In this document: positions 44,016 through 51,894 of the stretch, piece by piece
How the letters are laid out: the number at the start of each line of letters is the position of its first letter
Numbering within the stretch: position 1 is the first letter of the stretch
Source: Oscillospiraceae bacterium
GTDB taxonomy: Bacteria > Bacillota > Clostridia > Oscillospirales > SIG627
Assembly: GCA_015063605.1 (NCBI GenBank)
Contig: SVTV01000003.1
Span: 57,623-121,622, forward strand
DNA: 64,000 nucleotides
Direction: 5' to 3'
The notes under the pieces: model-generated
What the model saw: the letters and a program-made list of their open reading frames with translations, nothing else
Told to the model about the DNA's origin: nothing
Databases searched by the model: none
Position numbers and translations under genes: made by a program

Positions 44016-45017
44016 TCACATCTCTTTATACAAATTCTCCGCATAATGCACAAAGCCTTCGTCATTGGGATGCAGTCTCAGGTCCGCATACATATCTTCA
44101 TTTTGAGGCACAAGCTCAAAGCCTCTTATGACCTTTACGTTTTCAAATTCCTCCGATACATTTCTTATTATATCTTCAACGGTGGAAAAGTCTCCGAAGC
44201 GTTTTTCCTCCGTATGATCCTTACGCCATATGGGTGTAAGAGCAAAGACCTTCGCATCGGGATAATTATTCGTTACATTTTCAAGAAACGCCTTGTAACG
44301 CACGGTAAAGCCGTCTCTTGTATGGCTCCACCAATCGTTCGTTCCGTAGGCAATGAAAATATGATCGGGAGAAATATCGTTTTTCACCGCTGCAAGCTCG
44401 GGGAAGCAGAAATCCGCACCGTATCCCTTGTTGTACTCCTCCCCATTCAGCTTATCTGCGATAATGGAGGTGTATTTTTTCGACGGACGCATGGCATCAT
44501 ATCCCTGAGTGATAGAATCGCCGTAAAAGAGAACAGTCTTCTCTCTTTTTACGGGCTCAAAGGATGAAAGATCATCAAGTGATATTTCTTCTATATCGCA
44601 GGAAACGGACCAGGGAAGATATATACATACCTCCTTTGTTCCTTTTCCGATGCAAAAGCTCTTTTCAAGCCTTTCGAGAGGCAGAGATAAGCCCGAATAC
44701 GCCTTCGGAACGGTAATATTTGAAAAGTTATCAACGCTGTCCAAATATTTTCCGTCGGTGAAAATATCTATGGAATAATAATTTCTCGAAGAACCCTGCC
44801 TGTGGGAGGTGCGTATATAAAGGCTCTCGCTGTCCGTCATAAAACGCAGCTTTATTCCCGAGGAAGATACTATCTGATAATGATATCCCCCTCTTTTAGT
44901 CAGATACTCCTCCCTTTCCTTCTCATTGTACCGAAGGGGACGGATGTATCCTTCCGTTATCTCTGCATCGACCGATCCCGTCAATGCGCTTTTTATCTGT
45001 TCAAAGGTAAGCTTCAT
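44016..45017 (-). CDS. SGNH/GDSL-family esterase
   Basis: A 333-residue two-domain hydrolase. An N-terminal beta-sandwich (1-150) precedes an SGNH domain with nucleophile Ser168 in FYGDSITQG, the Asn block YGTNDWW, and the C-terminal Asp312/His316 pair in ADLRLHPND. The family deacetylates or hydrolyses esters, and the sandwich plus SGNH arrangement resembles CE2-like carbohydrate esterases. No signal peptide. The start codon overlaps the upstream esterase stop by four bases (ATGA), so the two are translationally coupled and probably act on the same ester-decorated glycan. Confidence 0.85.
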   Translation of the reverse strand: MKLTFEQIKSALTGSVDAEITEGYIRPLRYNEKEREEYLTKRGGYHYQIVSSSGIKLRFMTDSESLYIRTSHRQGSSRNYYSIDIFTDGKYLDSVDNFSNITVPKAYSGLSLPLERLEKSFCIGKGTKEVCIYLPWSVSCDIEEISLDDLSSFEPVKREKTVLFYGDSITQGYDAMRPSKKYTSIIADKLNGEEYNKGYGADFCFPELAAVKNDISPDHIFIAYGTNDWWSHTRDGFTVRYKAFLENVTNNYPDAKVFALTPIWRKDHTEEKRFGDFSTVEDIIRNVSEEFENVKVIRGFELVPQNEDMYADLRLHPNDEGFVHYAENLYKEM

Positions 45018-46156
45018 TTCAATTTTCCCTTAATACCTTTCTTTTCCAAAAAATCCATGTAATATCCCCAATCCTCACGGGAAAGAAAATGCATTCCGCT
45101 TCTCATATGATAGCCAACCTTGCCGTCATGAAGCACATCTCCCGTTTCGGGCATCTTATCGGGAGTCACAAGACCCTTTTCACCGAGCATTTCCCAAGCA
45201 TCGGAAGCGTGAAGTGTTGTCAAAAATTCCGATTTCGGGTCTGCCCCCTTATCTTCAACGGCAGAGCCCACATAAAGATAACGAGGAGCAATAAGTGCAA
45301 GGAGATATGCCTGATCGTAGGGCTTTTCGTCTTCCTTCTCGTCGGTATAGTTCTTGAAATTCTCGCAATACCAATCCCAGCTTCCGCATCTTAAAAAGTC
45401 ACGGACTCTTTCACCCTCTCCGTGCTTCGATGTGGCGGCACCGCCGTATCCCGAATCATTTGATACGGCGCAGATAAATCTTTCATCCTGAGCCGCAGTC
45501 CACAATGCAGTCTTTCCGAGACGGGAATGACCGATAACTGTCGTACGTGTTGCGTCAACATCATCTCTCGTGTAAAGATAATCGAGAACACGGCTCGCAC
45601 CGTATGCCCACATACCTATTTTTCCCCATGCATTATTCTTTCTTGTCTTTGTTGTGCCGAAGTATTTTGCAAGACCGTCAGTAAAATCTCCGAAAAGATC
45701 GTCATTAACGATATCCTTATAGCAAACTACCGCCAAAGCATAGCCTCTGTCGGTTATCTCCTCCGCGGGGACATACATATCGGGAACGTTTCTTCTGAAT
45801 GCGATATGAAGAAATACGGGGGGCTTTTCAAAGCGTATCGGAACAAGAAGCTTTACGGGGAATGAAAAAACGCCTTTTTTCGTCTCAAAGGATATGCGTA
45901 TATCCTGAATTCTGACCTTGCCTGCATACCCTTCTCTCAGGGGTGCTTCGTACAGTATATCTCCCCATACCTTATCGGGAGCGGGAGGCGTGATACCGTA
46001 GGAATATGTTTCCAGAGCCTTTTTCATTTCGGCTTTCCGTTCACACCAGTTTTCTTTTGTAACCTCTCCTCCTTCAACCGTTTTCAGTATGGGAAGAAGC
46101 TCTCTTTTATCCAATATTTCCTTGAGCAAGGTATAGCTCTTATCCACGGTAATCAC
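45014..46156 (-). CDS. Alpha/beta hydrolase, CE15 glucuronoyl esterase-like
   Basis: A 380-residue alpha/beta hydrolase. The nucleophile elbow is GHSRLGK with Ser211, matching the CE15 G-x-S-R-x-G-K signature, and the later segment SGYGGAATSKHGEGE is also CE15-like. The probable catalytic His lies in GYHMRSGMHFLSREDW near the C-terminus. CE15 enzymes cleave esters between glucuronoxylan and lignin, but gut homologues without signal peptides act on unknown uronate esters. The start is GTG 46156 with a nearby but tight GGAAAG. It is first in a two-gene operon with the SGNH esterase. Confidence 0.8.
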   Translation of the reverse strand: MITVDKSYTLLKEILDKRELLPILKTVEGGEVTKENWCERKAEMKKALETYSYGITPPAPDKVWGDILYEAPLREGYAGKVRIQDIRISFETKKGVFSFPVKLLVPIRFEKPPVFLHIAFRRNVPDMYVPAEEITDRGYALAVVCYKDIVNDDLFGDFTDGLAKYFGTTKTRKNNAWGKIGMWAYGASRVLDYLYTRDDVDATRTTVIGHSRLGKTALWTAAQDERFICAVSNDSGYGGAATSKHGEGERVRDFLRCGSWDWYCENFKNYTDEKEDEKPYDQAYLLALIAPRYLYVGSAVEDKGADPKSEFLTTLHASDAWEMLGEKGLVTPDKMPETGDVLHDGKVGYHMRSGMHFLSREDWGYYMDFLEKKGIKGKLK

Positions 46157-46185
46157 CTTTCCTTTCTTTTTTCATAAGACATAAC

Positions 46186-46240
46186 ATCCCGAAACATATC
46201 CGTTTATATGCGGACACATTTCGGGATATTGTTGTTTTTT
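46186..46240 (+). terminator. Hairpin with T-tract between two minus-strand operons
   Basis: ATCCCGAAA (46186-46194) and TTTCGGGAT (46219-46227), with an inner CCG/CGG pair, followed on the plus side by TTGTTGTTTTTTT. The T-tract faces the plus strand although both neighbours are on the minus strand, so its role is unclear. Confidence 0.5.
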
Positions 46241-46283
46241 TATTTATTCACCGCGCGTTTGAATGCGCATGTTGCAATGCGTT

Positions 46284-48515
46284 TTATGCATCCTCGCCTG
46301 CCTGTGCAAGGCGCTTTGCCATCTGACGCTGTGCCATAACCAGCTTGTAGTATATACCCTTCTTTTCAAGAAGCTCTTCGTGAGTACCGAACTCAGCAAG
46401 CTTTCCTTTATCGAGAACGATAAGTCTGTCCGCATTGCGGAGAGTGGAAAGTCTGTGAGCTATTGCAAGAGTCGTTCTGTTCTTAGACAGCTTAACAAGA
46501 GCATCCTGAATAAGCTTTTCAGTCTCCGTATCAAGAGAAGCGGTAGCCTCATCAAGGATAAGTATTCTGGGGTCGTGAAGTATAGCACGGGCAATAGCTA
46601 TTCTCTGACGTTCACCGCCGGACATCGTATAACCCTTTTCACCCACCATTGTGTTATAGCCCTCGGGAAGAGCAACTATAAAGTCATGAGCATTCGCTAT
46701 ACGTGCAGCCTCGATGACCTCTTCATCGGTTGCAAGAGGCTGAGCATATTTGATATTGTCGCGGATAGTTCCCGAGAAAAGGAATGTTTCCTGCAAAACG
46801 ACACCGATCTGGCTTCTGAGAGCATTCTGAGATATATCCTTAATGTTTACGGAGTCTATCTTGATAGCACCCTCGTTAACATCGTAAAGACGCATGATAA
46901 GGTTGATAAGAGTTGTCTTTCCGCATCCGGAGTGACCTACTATACCTATCATTTCGCCCGCCTTGATCTCAAAGTTGATATGCTCCAATACGGGAGCGTA
47001 GCTTTCGTAACCGAAGGTAACGTCTTCGATGGAGATATCACCCTCGATCTGAATATCGAGAGGAAGATTGATATCGTCTATTTCGATATTTTCCTCAAGT
47101 ATCTCGAATATCTTACCTGCGGAGGTAAGGAAGCTCGATATGGTACGGGGGATATTTGTCATCCAGATAAGGGGAGAATATACGTATGACGCCATGGAAT
47201 TGAAGTACTGCAATTCACCGAAGAGCATATGATTTCCGAGAACCATAAAGCTTCCGTAGAAGAGTATCAGGTATCTTCCCAACTCAACAATAAATGTGAG
47301 TATGGGGAAGAGCGTATTCCAATACTTCTGATTCTGCATTTCAAGCTCTGTATGTATTACGTTTGCTTCCTTGAAGCGTTCTATTTCTTTTTCTTCCTGA
47401 CCGAAGGATTTGACGACACGGATACCGTTCAGGATATCCTGAAGCAATCTGTTCTGACGGGAACCTGCCATCCACACCTTCATGTTTCGTCTCTGAATAA
47501 ATTCCCAGAACTTCTTTATGATAAAGAGAGCAAAGGGGATGGGAACGATAATGAAGAGAGCCATTACAACGTTTATGAATAGCAAAACGATAGCGGCGCC
47601 TATAAGAGATATTATCTGAATAAAAATGTTGGGGAACTGATGGATAATGAAGTTTTCCACCACGTCGGTATCGTTACTTACTCGTCCCATAAGGTCACCG
47701 GTGGATTTTTTACCGATGGAGCTCAATGAAAGCTTTGATATCTTTTCATAGAGCAGGGATTTCATGACGACGGAGAATTTTCCCGCCGCAACGGCAAGAA
47801 GTCTCGACTGAAGGACGCTGACCGCTCTTGAAAGGAATGCAACGCCGACAATTACCGCAACAAGGATTATAAAGTTTCTCGTTACCTCAGGAGTACGGAC
47901 AAAGTCCGGATTCTGCGGCTGGAAGAAGCTGTCTACCGCTATTCTTTGGAGATAGGGAGACACAAAGCTTATGATAAGAGTTACAAAGGAGAAAATAAAC
48001 GGTGAGAATATCATGAATCTCAATCCCTTTGTAAGCGCCCAAAGCTTCATATACACTTCCCTTTTGTTAAGACAGAAGGGGCATATCTTTGTTCCGTTGA
48101 CAAAAGGTCTTCCGCACTTAGGGCAGAATTTCTCTTCCGTAGAGTTGCTTATCACTCTGCCGTTCTTTTCCTCGGCAAGTATCTCGCAGGCACGGGCGAT
48201 GACCTGATATCTGGGAAGGTGGCGGCCGCCGATGAATTGGCAGATCAATGTCTCACTGCCGTCTATCGTACCGTAAAAGCCGCAGCTTCCGTACATCTGT
48301 TCTGTCTTGAAAACAGTTGCATTTTCAAGATGAAAGGTTTCGATAAGCTTTCCGTCGAGGATCTTGAGTATCCTGCTCTTTGTTATAGCCAGATAACCGG
48401 ATACATAGCGTTCCTCATGGATGTTAAAGGGAACGGAGTAAAGGAGCTCTTCACCGTTGCTTACCTCGTTGAACAGAGCCGAGTCCTTTTCCGGAAGCTC
48501 ATATAACAATTTCAT
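46284..48515 (-). CDS. ABC exporter (fused permease-ATPase) with N-terminal zinc ribbon, copy B
   Basis: A 743-residue protein. Residues 1-125 form a soluble domain of beta strands (YLAITKSRILKILDGKLIETF, GYGTIDGSE-type), perhaps PH-like. A zinc ribbon has Cys131, 134, 145 and 148. Then come six transmembrane helices (about 165-450) and an ATPase domain with GIVGHSGCGKTTL, signature MSGGERQRIAIA and ILILDEATASLD. A half-transporter of this kind needs a partner, most likely the protein at 49254. The gene is the last of three in the minus-strand operon ABC-DUF1854-ABC. The exported molecule is unknown. Confidence 0.88.
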   Translation of the reverse strand: MKLLYELPEKDSALFNEVSNGEELLYSVPFNIHEERYVSGYLAITKSRILKILDGKLIETFHLENATVFKTEQMYGSCGFYGTIDGSETLICQFIGGRHLPRYQVIARACEILAEEKNGRVISNSTEEKFCPKCGRPFVNGTKICPFCLNKREVYMKLWALTKGLRFMIFSPFIFSFVTLIISFVSPYLQRIAVDSFFQPQNPDFVRTPEVTRNFIILVAVIVGVAFLSRAVSVLQSRLLAVAAGKFSVVMKSLLYEKISKLSLSSIGKKSTGDLMGRVSNDTDVVENFIIHQFPNIFIQIISLIGAAIVLLFINVVMALFIIVPIPFALFIIKKFWEFIQRRNMKVWMAGSRQNRLLQDILNGIRVVKSFGQEEKEIERFKEANVIHTELEMQNQKYWNTLFPILTFIVELGRYLILFYGSFMVLGNHMLFGELQYFNSMASYVYSPLIWMTNIPRTISSFLTSAGKIFEILEENIEIDDINLPLDIQIEGDISIEDVTFGYESYAPVLEHINFEIKAGEMIGIVGHSGCGKTTLINLIMRLYDVNEGAIKIDSVNIKDISQNALRSQIGVVLQETFLFSGTIRDNIKYAQPLATDEEVIEAARIANAHDFIVALPEGYNTMVGEKGYTMSGGERQRIAIARAILHDPRILILDEATASLDTETEKLIQDALVKLSKNRTTLAIAHRLSTLRNADRLIVLDKGKLAEFGTHEELLEKKGIYYKLVMAQRQMAKRLAQAGEDA

Positions 48516-48562
48516 ATAATTTGACCATACCTTTCTGTTTAAGTACGCTTCGCGCCGCTGCC

Positions 48563-49216
48563 TTACAGATAAACCTCAATTTTTTTGTAGCTTGCGCTGT
48601 CGAGAGCATCGGCATTGGGAATCTGGAAGTTATTACCGTCCATATCCTTTATGAATATTCTGCCATCCTCAAGAGTACGGATATTCGTAAAGGGGTTGGA
48701 CATGATAAAGGTTATGGGTCCGGATGTAGTGTCCGCTTCCCAATAGGAGTAACCGAACTTTTCCTTTACGCTCTTTATCTTCGTTATTGTGGGAGAGAAA
48801 TAGCGTCTTGTCAATTCTTCATTGATTATTTCCGCAGATTCGCTGTCCACATCGGTTATCCTGCGTATCATTCCTATTTCAAGACCTCTTCCGTTCTTCT
48901 TGGAGTCAGGCTCTCTTACGGACAGGAATTCATCGGGATTCGTTACGGGGAAGGCTCTGAAAACGACTACTCTTTCCACTATTTCCTTTTCGCCCTTGTG
49001 ATTTGTGAAATCAAGGCTTACAAGACCGCCCTTTGAGCGGAAAAATCTTGCATTATCCTTGGTAAGGGGTATGGAAATACGTCTCGGTATGAAAAGCTCG
49101 TCTATATTTTCGTCTTCATCATCCAATACGGAGCTTTTCTTTTCTGCCTCTGCGGCTTTTGCTTCGACCTTTGCGGTCTCGTTATCTTTCTTTGCGTTCT
49201 TTATTTCTTCTGCCAT
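48563..49216 (-). CDS. DUF1854 family protein
   Basis: A 217-residue soluble protein with a Lys/Glu/Ala-rich N-terminus (residues 1-35, probably helical) followed by the DUF1854 core: FIPRRISIPLTKDNARFFRSKGGLVSLDF, EIGMIRRITDVDSESAEIINEEL and YWEADTTSGPITFIMSNPFTNIRTL. The family is encoded next to ABC exporters in several phyla but its job is unknown. Here it lies between two half-ABC exporter genes (37 and 47 bases from them), which argues for an accessory or regulatory subunit of a heterodimeric exporter. Confidence 0.85.
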   Translation of the reverse strand: MAEEIKNAKKDNETAKVEAKAAEAEKKSSVLDDEDENIDELFIPRRISIPLTKDNARFFRSKGGLVSLDFTNHKGEKEIVERVVVFRAFPVTNPDEFLSVREPDSKKNGRGLEIGMIRRITDVDSESAEIINEELTRRYFSPTITKIKSVKEKFGYSYWEADTTSGPITFIMSNPFTNIRTLEDGRIFIKDMDGNNFQIPNADALDSASYKKIEVYL

Positions 49217-49253
49217 GTTAGTGACCTATCCTTTCATATGCTTGCAAGCGAAC

Positions 49254-51557
49254 TCACTCCGCTATAACTTTTTTCATAGCTTCTGCCTGGAGAGAATAAA
49301 GCTTGTAGTAAATTCCCTTCTTTCTGAGAAGCTCGGTATGCGATCCCGATTCGGCAATGCGTCCGTCATCGATAGCGTAAAGCGTATCGCAGTCCTTCAG
49401 GGTGGAAAGTCTGTGGGCAATGGTGATCGTTGTCTTGCCTTGGATAAGGTTTGCCAAAGCTTCCTGGATCAGTCTTTCCGTTTCCGTATCCATTGCGGCT
49501 GTAGCTTCGTCGAGGATGAGTATCTTGGGATTGAGAAGCAATGCTCTTGCTATAGATACTCTCTGACGCTCACCGCCGGAAAGCGAACGGCTTCCCGTTC
49601 CGACCAAGGTCTCGTAACCGTTGGGAAGGTTTATTATAAAGTCATGGGCGTTTGCCGCCTTTGCCGCCGCAACCACCTCTTCATAAGAGGCATCGGGACG
49701 GGCATATCTTATATTGTCGGCAATGGTTCCTCTGAAAAGGAATATCTCCTGAGAAACTATAGCCATGTTCTTTCTGATGCAGGAAATGGTAAGATCCTTG
49801 ATATTTATATCGTCTATGTATATCTCGCCTGTACCTACATCGTAAAGACGTGTGATAAGGTTTGCTATAGTGGATTTTCCCGCACCCGTATGTCCCACAA
49901 GTCCTACCGCTTCACCGGGCTCGATCGTCAGTGAAACATTTTTGAGTATGGGACGGTTGGGGTTGTAAGAGAAGGATACATCTCTCAGCTCGATCTTACC
50001 CTTCATGTCGGTAAGATCAACGGCACCGGGCTTTTCATCGATCTCGGGAATGGTATCCAGCACCTCGAACATTCTCTGTGCTGAGTTTGCCGTGTTTGTC
50101 AGAGCATCCGATACCTGAGTAAAGAACTGAAGAGGGCTGAATATCATTGCAGTATAGCCGATATATGTAATAAACGTACCGTATTCCATTACATCGTCCA
50201 TAACAAGTATACCGCCGAATCCCCATATTGCTTCACTGCTCAATGTGATAAGAAGACCGATAAGCGGGAATATGCAAAGCTGAATGGCATTGAGCTTCAG
50301 GCTTGCCTTCATAAGTCTGTCGCTGTAGTAAGTGAATCTCTGAGCTTCGGTTTCTTCCTTTGCAAATGCCTTAACTACTCGAATACCCGTAAGGCTGTCT
50401 CCAAGCATTGCATTGAGCGAGCTCTTTCTTCTCCATCTCATGGTGTATCCCTTCCAGAGCTTGGGGAACATGGTCTTTATGATTATTACTATTATGGGAA
50501 CAGGTATAAACACGATCAGCGAAAGCTGCCAATTTATAGAGAACATCATGATCGCCGCCGTTATAAATGTAACAATATTGACTATAAGAGACGGCAGGCT
50601 GTCGGTGAAGAATCCTCTTACCGTGGAGGCATCGTAATCGACTCTCGTGATAAGACGTCCCGTCTGGTTGTTGTTGAAGTAGGAAAGAGAAAGCTTCTGC
50701 ATTGCGCTGAATATATCAAGCTTCATGTTAAGCGTTACTCTCGTCGACATTTCCGCATTGGCTCTCGAACGTATAATATTTATAAGGAGGCTCAAAACCG
50801 CCGTACCGAATATTATTCCGACACCGAGCCATACATTTCCGCGTATAAACAAATTAGGCTCTTCCATATTCAATACTCTTCCGTAAAGGAAAGCACCGCC
50901 CAGCACGGGATTGAGTATGGACATGATACATGATATTGTAAGACAGGTGAATATGATAGCTATCTGCTTTTTGAAGGGGTAAAAATACTTCAGAAGCCGC
51001 TTATAGATCGCACCCTTGTTTATACAGTTAAGACATATCTTTCTCGCCTTGTCGTTATACGGTCTGCCGCATTTGGGGCAGTATATATTGAATGCCTCGA
51101 AAAGCTTGTCATCCTCCTCCACAGTGCGTCCGTCCCTCATTTTTTCGAGTATGTCACGGAATGCGAAAAGCTTTTGACGCTTTGCATTTGTGGAAAAGCC
51201 GAGGCAAAGAGTCACACCGTCACGCTTTGCCGTGAAACGGTTTGAGGATACGAAGCTGTCGATATTAAGCTCCTCTATCTCCGAAAGGGGTATGCTGAGA
51301 AGTATCTCCCATGTATCCGCTGCATACGGAACACAAGATTCCTTATCGTTTTTCTGCTTTTTTGCAGGCTCATTCAACTTATTTTCATGACGCTCCATCA
51401 GGTAGAGGACCTTTTCCGCAAGGAAAAGCCAGGACTCGCCGAAATCGCCCTCGGTGTTAAGGTCAGTCTGCAAGCACATCTCAACTTTATCGGGAGATAT
51501 TCCCGCTTCCTTCAAGCCCTGCAACGCATCATCCGTAAATTTATCAAGCGGCAGCAT
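49254..51557 (-). CDS. ABC exporter (fused permease-ATPase) with N-terminal zinc ribbon, copy A
   Basis: A protein of 767 residues from the chosen start. An N-terminal soluble domain of about 150 residues is followed by a ribbon with Cys160, 163, 175 and 178 (CPKCGRPY...CLNC), six membrane helices and an ATPase domain: GLVGHTGAGKSTI, LSGGERQRVSIARAL and ILILDEATAAMD. The frame stays open to a TTG at 51641, but only the ATG at 51557 has a GGAG at normal spacing; the start could be up to 28 codons earlier. It is related to copy B in every domain and probably forms a heterodimer with it. Confidence 0.87.
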   Translation of the reverse strand: MLPLDKFTDDALQGLKEAGISPDKVEMCLQTDLNTEGDFGESWLFLAEKVLYLMERHENKLNEPAKKQKNDKESCVPYAADTWEILLSIPLSEIEELNIDSFVSSNRFTAKRDGVTLCLGFSTNAKRQKLFAFRDILEKMRDGRTVEEDDKLFEAFNIYCPKCGRPYNDKARKICLNCINKGAIYKRLLKYFYPFKKQIAIIFTCLTISCIMSILNPVLGGAFLYGRVLNMEEPNLFIRGNVWLGVGIIFGTAVLSLLINIIRSRANAEMSTRVTLNMKLDIFSAMQKLSLSYFNNNQTGRLITRVDYDASTVRGFFTDSLPSLIVNIVTFITAAIMMFSINWQLSLIVFIPVPIIVIIIKTMFPKLWKGYTMRWRRKSSLNAMLGDSLTGIRVVKAFAKEETEAQRFTYYSDRLMKASLKLNAIQLCIFPLIGLLITLSSEAIWGFGGILVMDDVMEYGTFITYIGYTAMIFSPLQFFTQVSDALTNTANSAQRMFEVLDTIPEIDEKPGAVDLTDMKGKIELRDVSFSYNPNRPILKNVSLTIEPGEAVGLVGHTGAGKSTIANLITRLYDVGTGEIYIDDINIKDLTISCIRKNMAIVSQEIFLFRGTIADNIRYARPDASYEEVVAAAKAANAHDFIINLPNGYETLVGTGSRSLSGGERQRVSIARALLLNPKILILDEATAAMDTETERLIQEALANLIQGKTTITIAHRLSTLKDCDTLYAIDDGRIAESGSHTELLRKKGIYYKLYSLQAEAMKKVIAE

Positions 51558-51741
51558 TTTAAGCTCCATTTCTCCGGCAGACATAAGAAAATTGTTTTTT
51601 ATCGGTGCCCGCATCAGCCCATGCCGGAAGAGCTGATACAAGCTTTATACACTCTGCTGTTTCAAGTCATCGGACAGTACCGCGAAGGTCGCATTACATA
51701 TCCGCAACGAATATACACCTTCCCGATCCTAACGTATAACA

Positions 51742-51771
51742 TTTTACAGTAATTATCACCCATATGTCAAG
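51742..51771 (-). promoter_or_regulatory. Sigma-A promoter of the ABC-DUF1854-ABC operon
   Basis: On the minus strand TTGACA (51771-51766), an 18-base spacer and TAAAAT (51747-51742). It leaves an unusually long leader of about 180 bases to ATG 51557, in which I found no recognisable riboswitch. Between this promoter and the heparinase stop (51895) nothing else was seen. Confidence 0.7.
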
Positions 51772-51894
51772 TATAATATTGACTTTTTTGGATTTTTTTA
51801 AGTGAATTTATTTTAGAGGCATCGTAATTTCTCAGAAATCAAGGGATATCACGTAATCCGCTTCCCTTTCAAAGAAATATACGTATGAGAAACA

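Noticed and set aside
46263..47189. 308-residue plus-strand frame opposite the ABC exporter
   Set aside because: Antisense to strongly conserved ATPase motifs, with no independent support.
51558..51641. Extending ABC exporter copy A to the TTG at 51641
   Set aside because: No ribosome site at TTG 51641 or the intervening ATG codons; ATG 51557 has GGAG six bases upstream. The earlier start remains possible.
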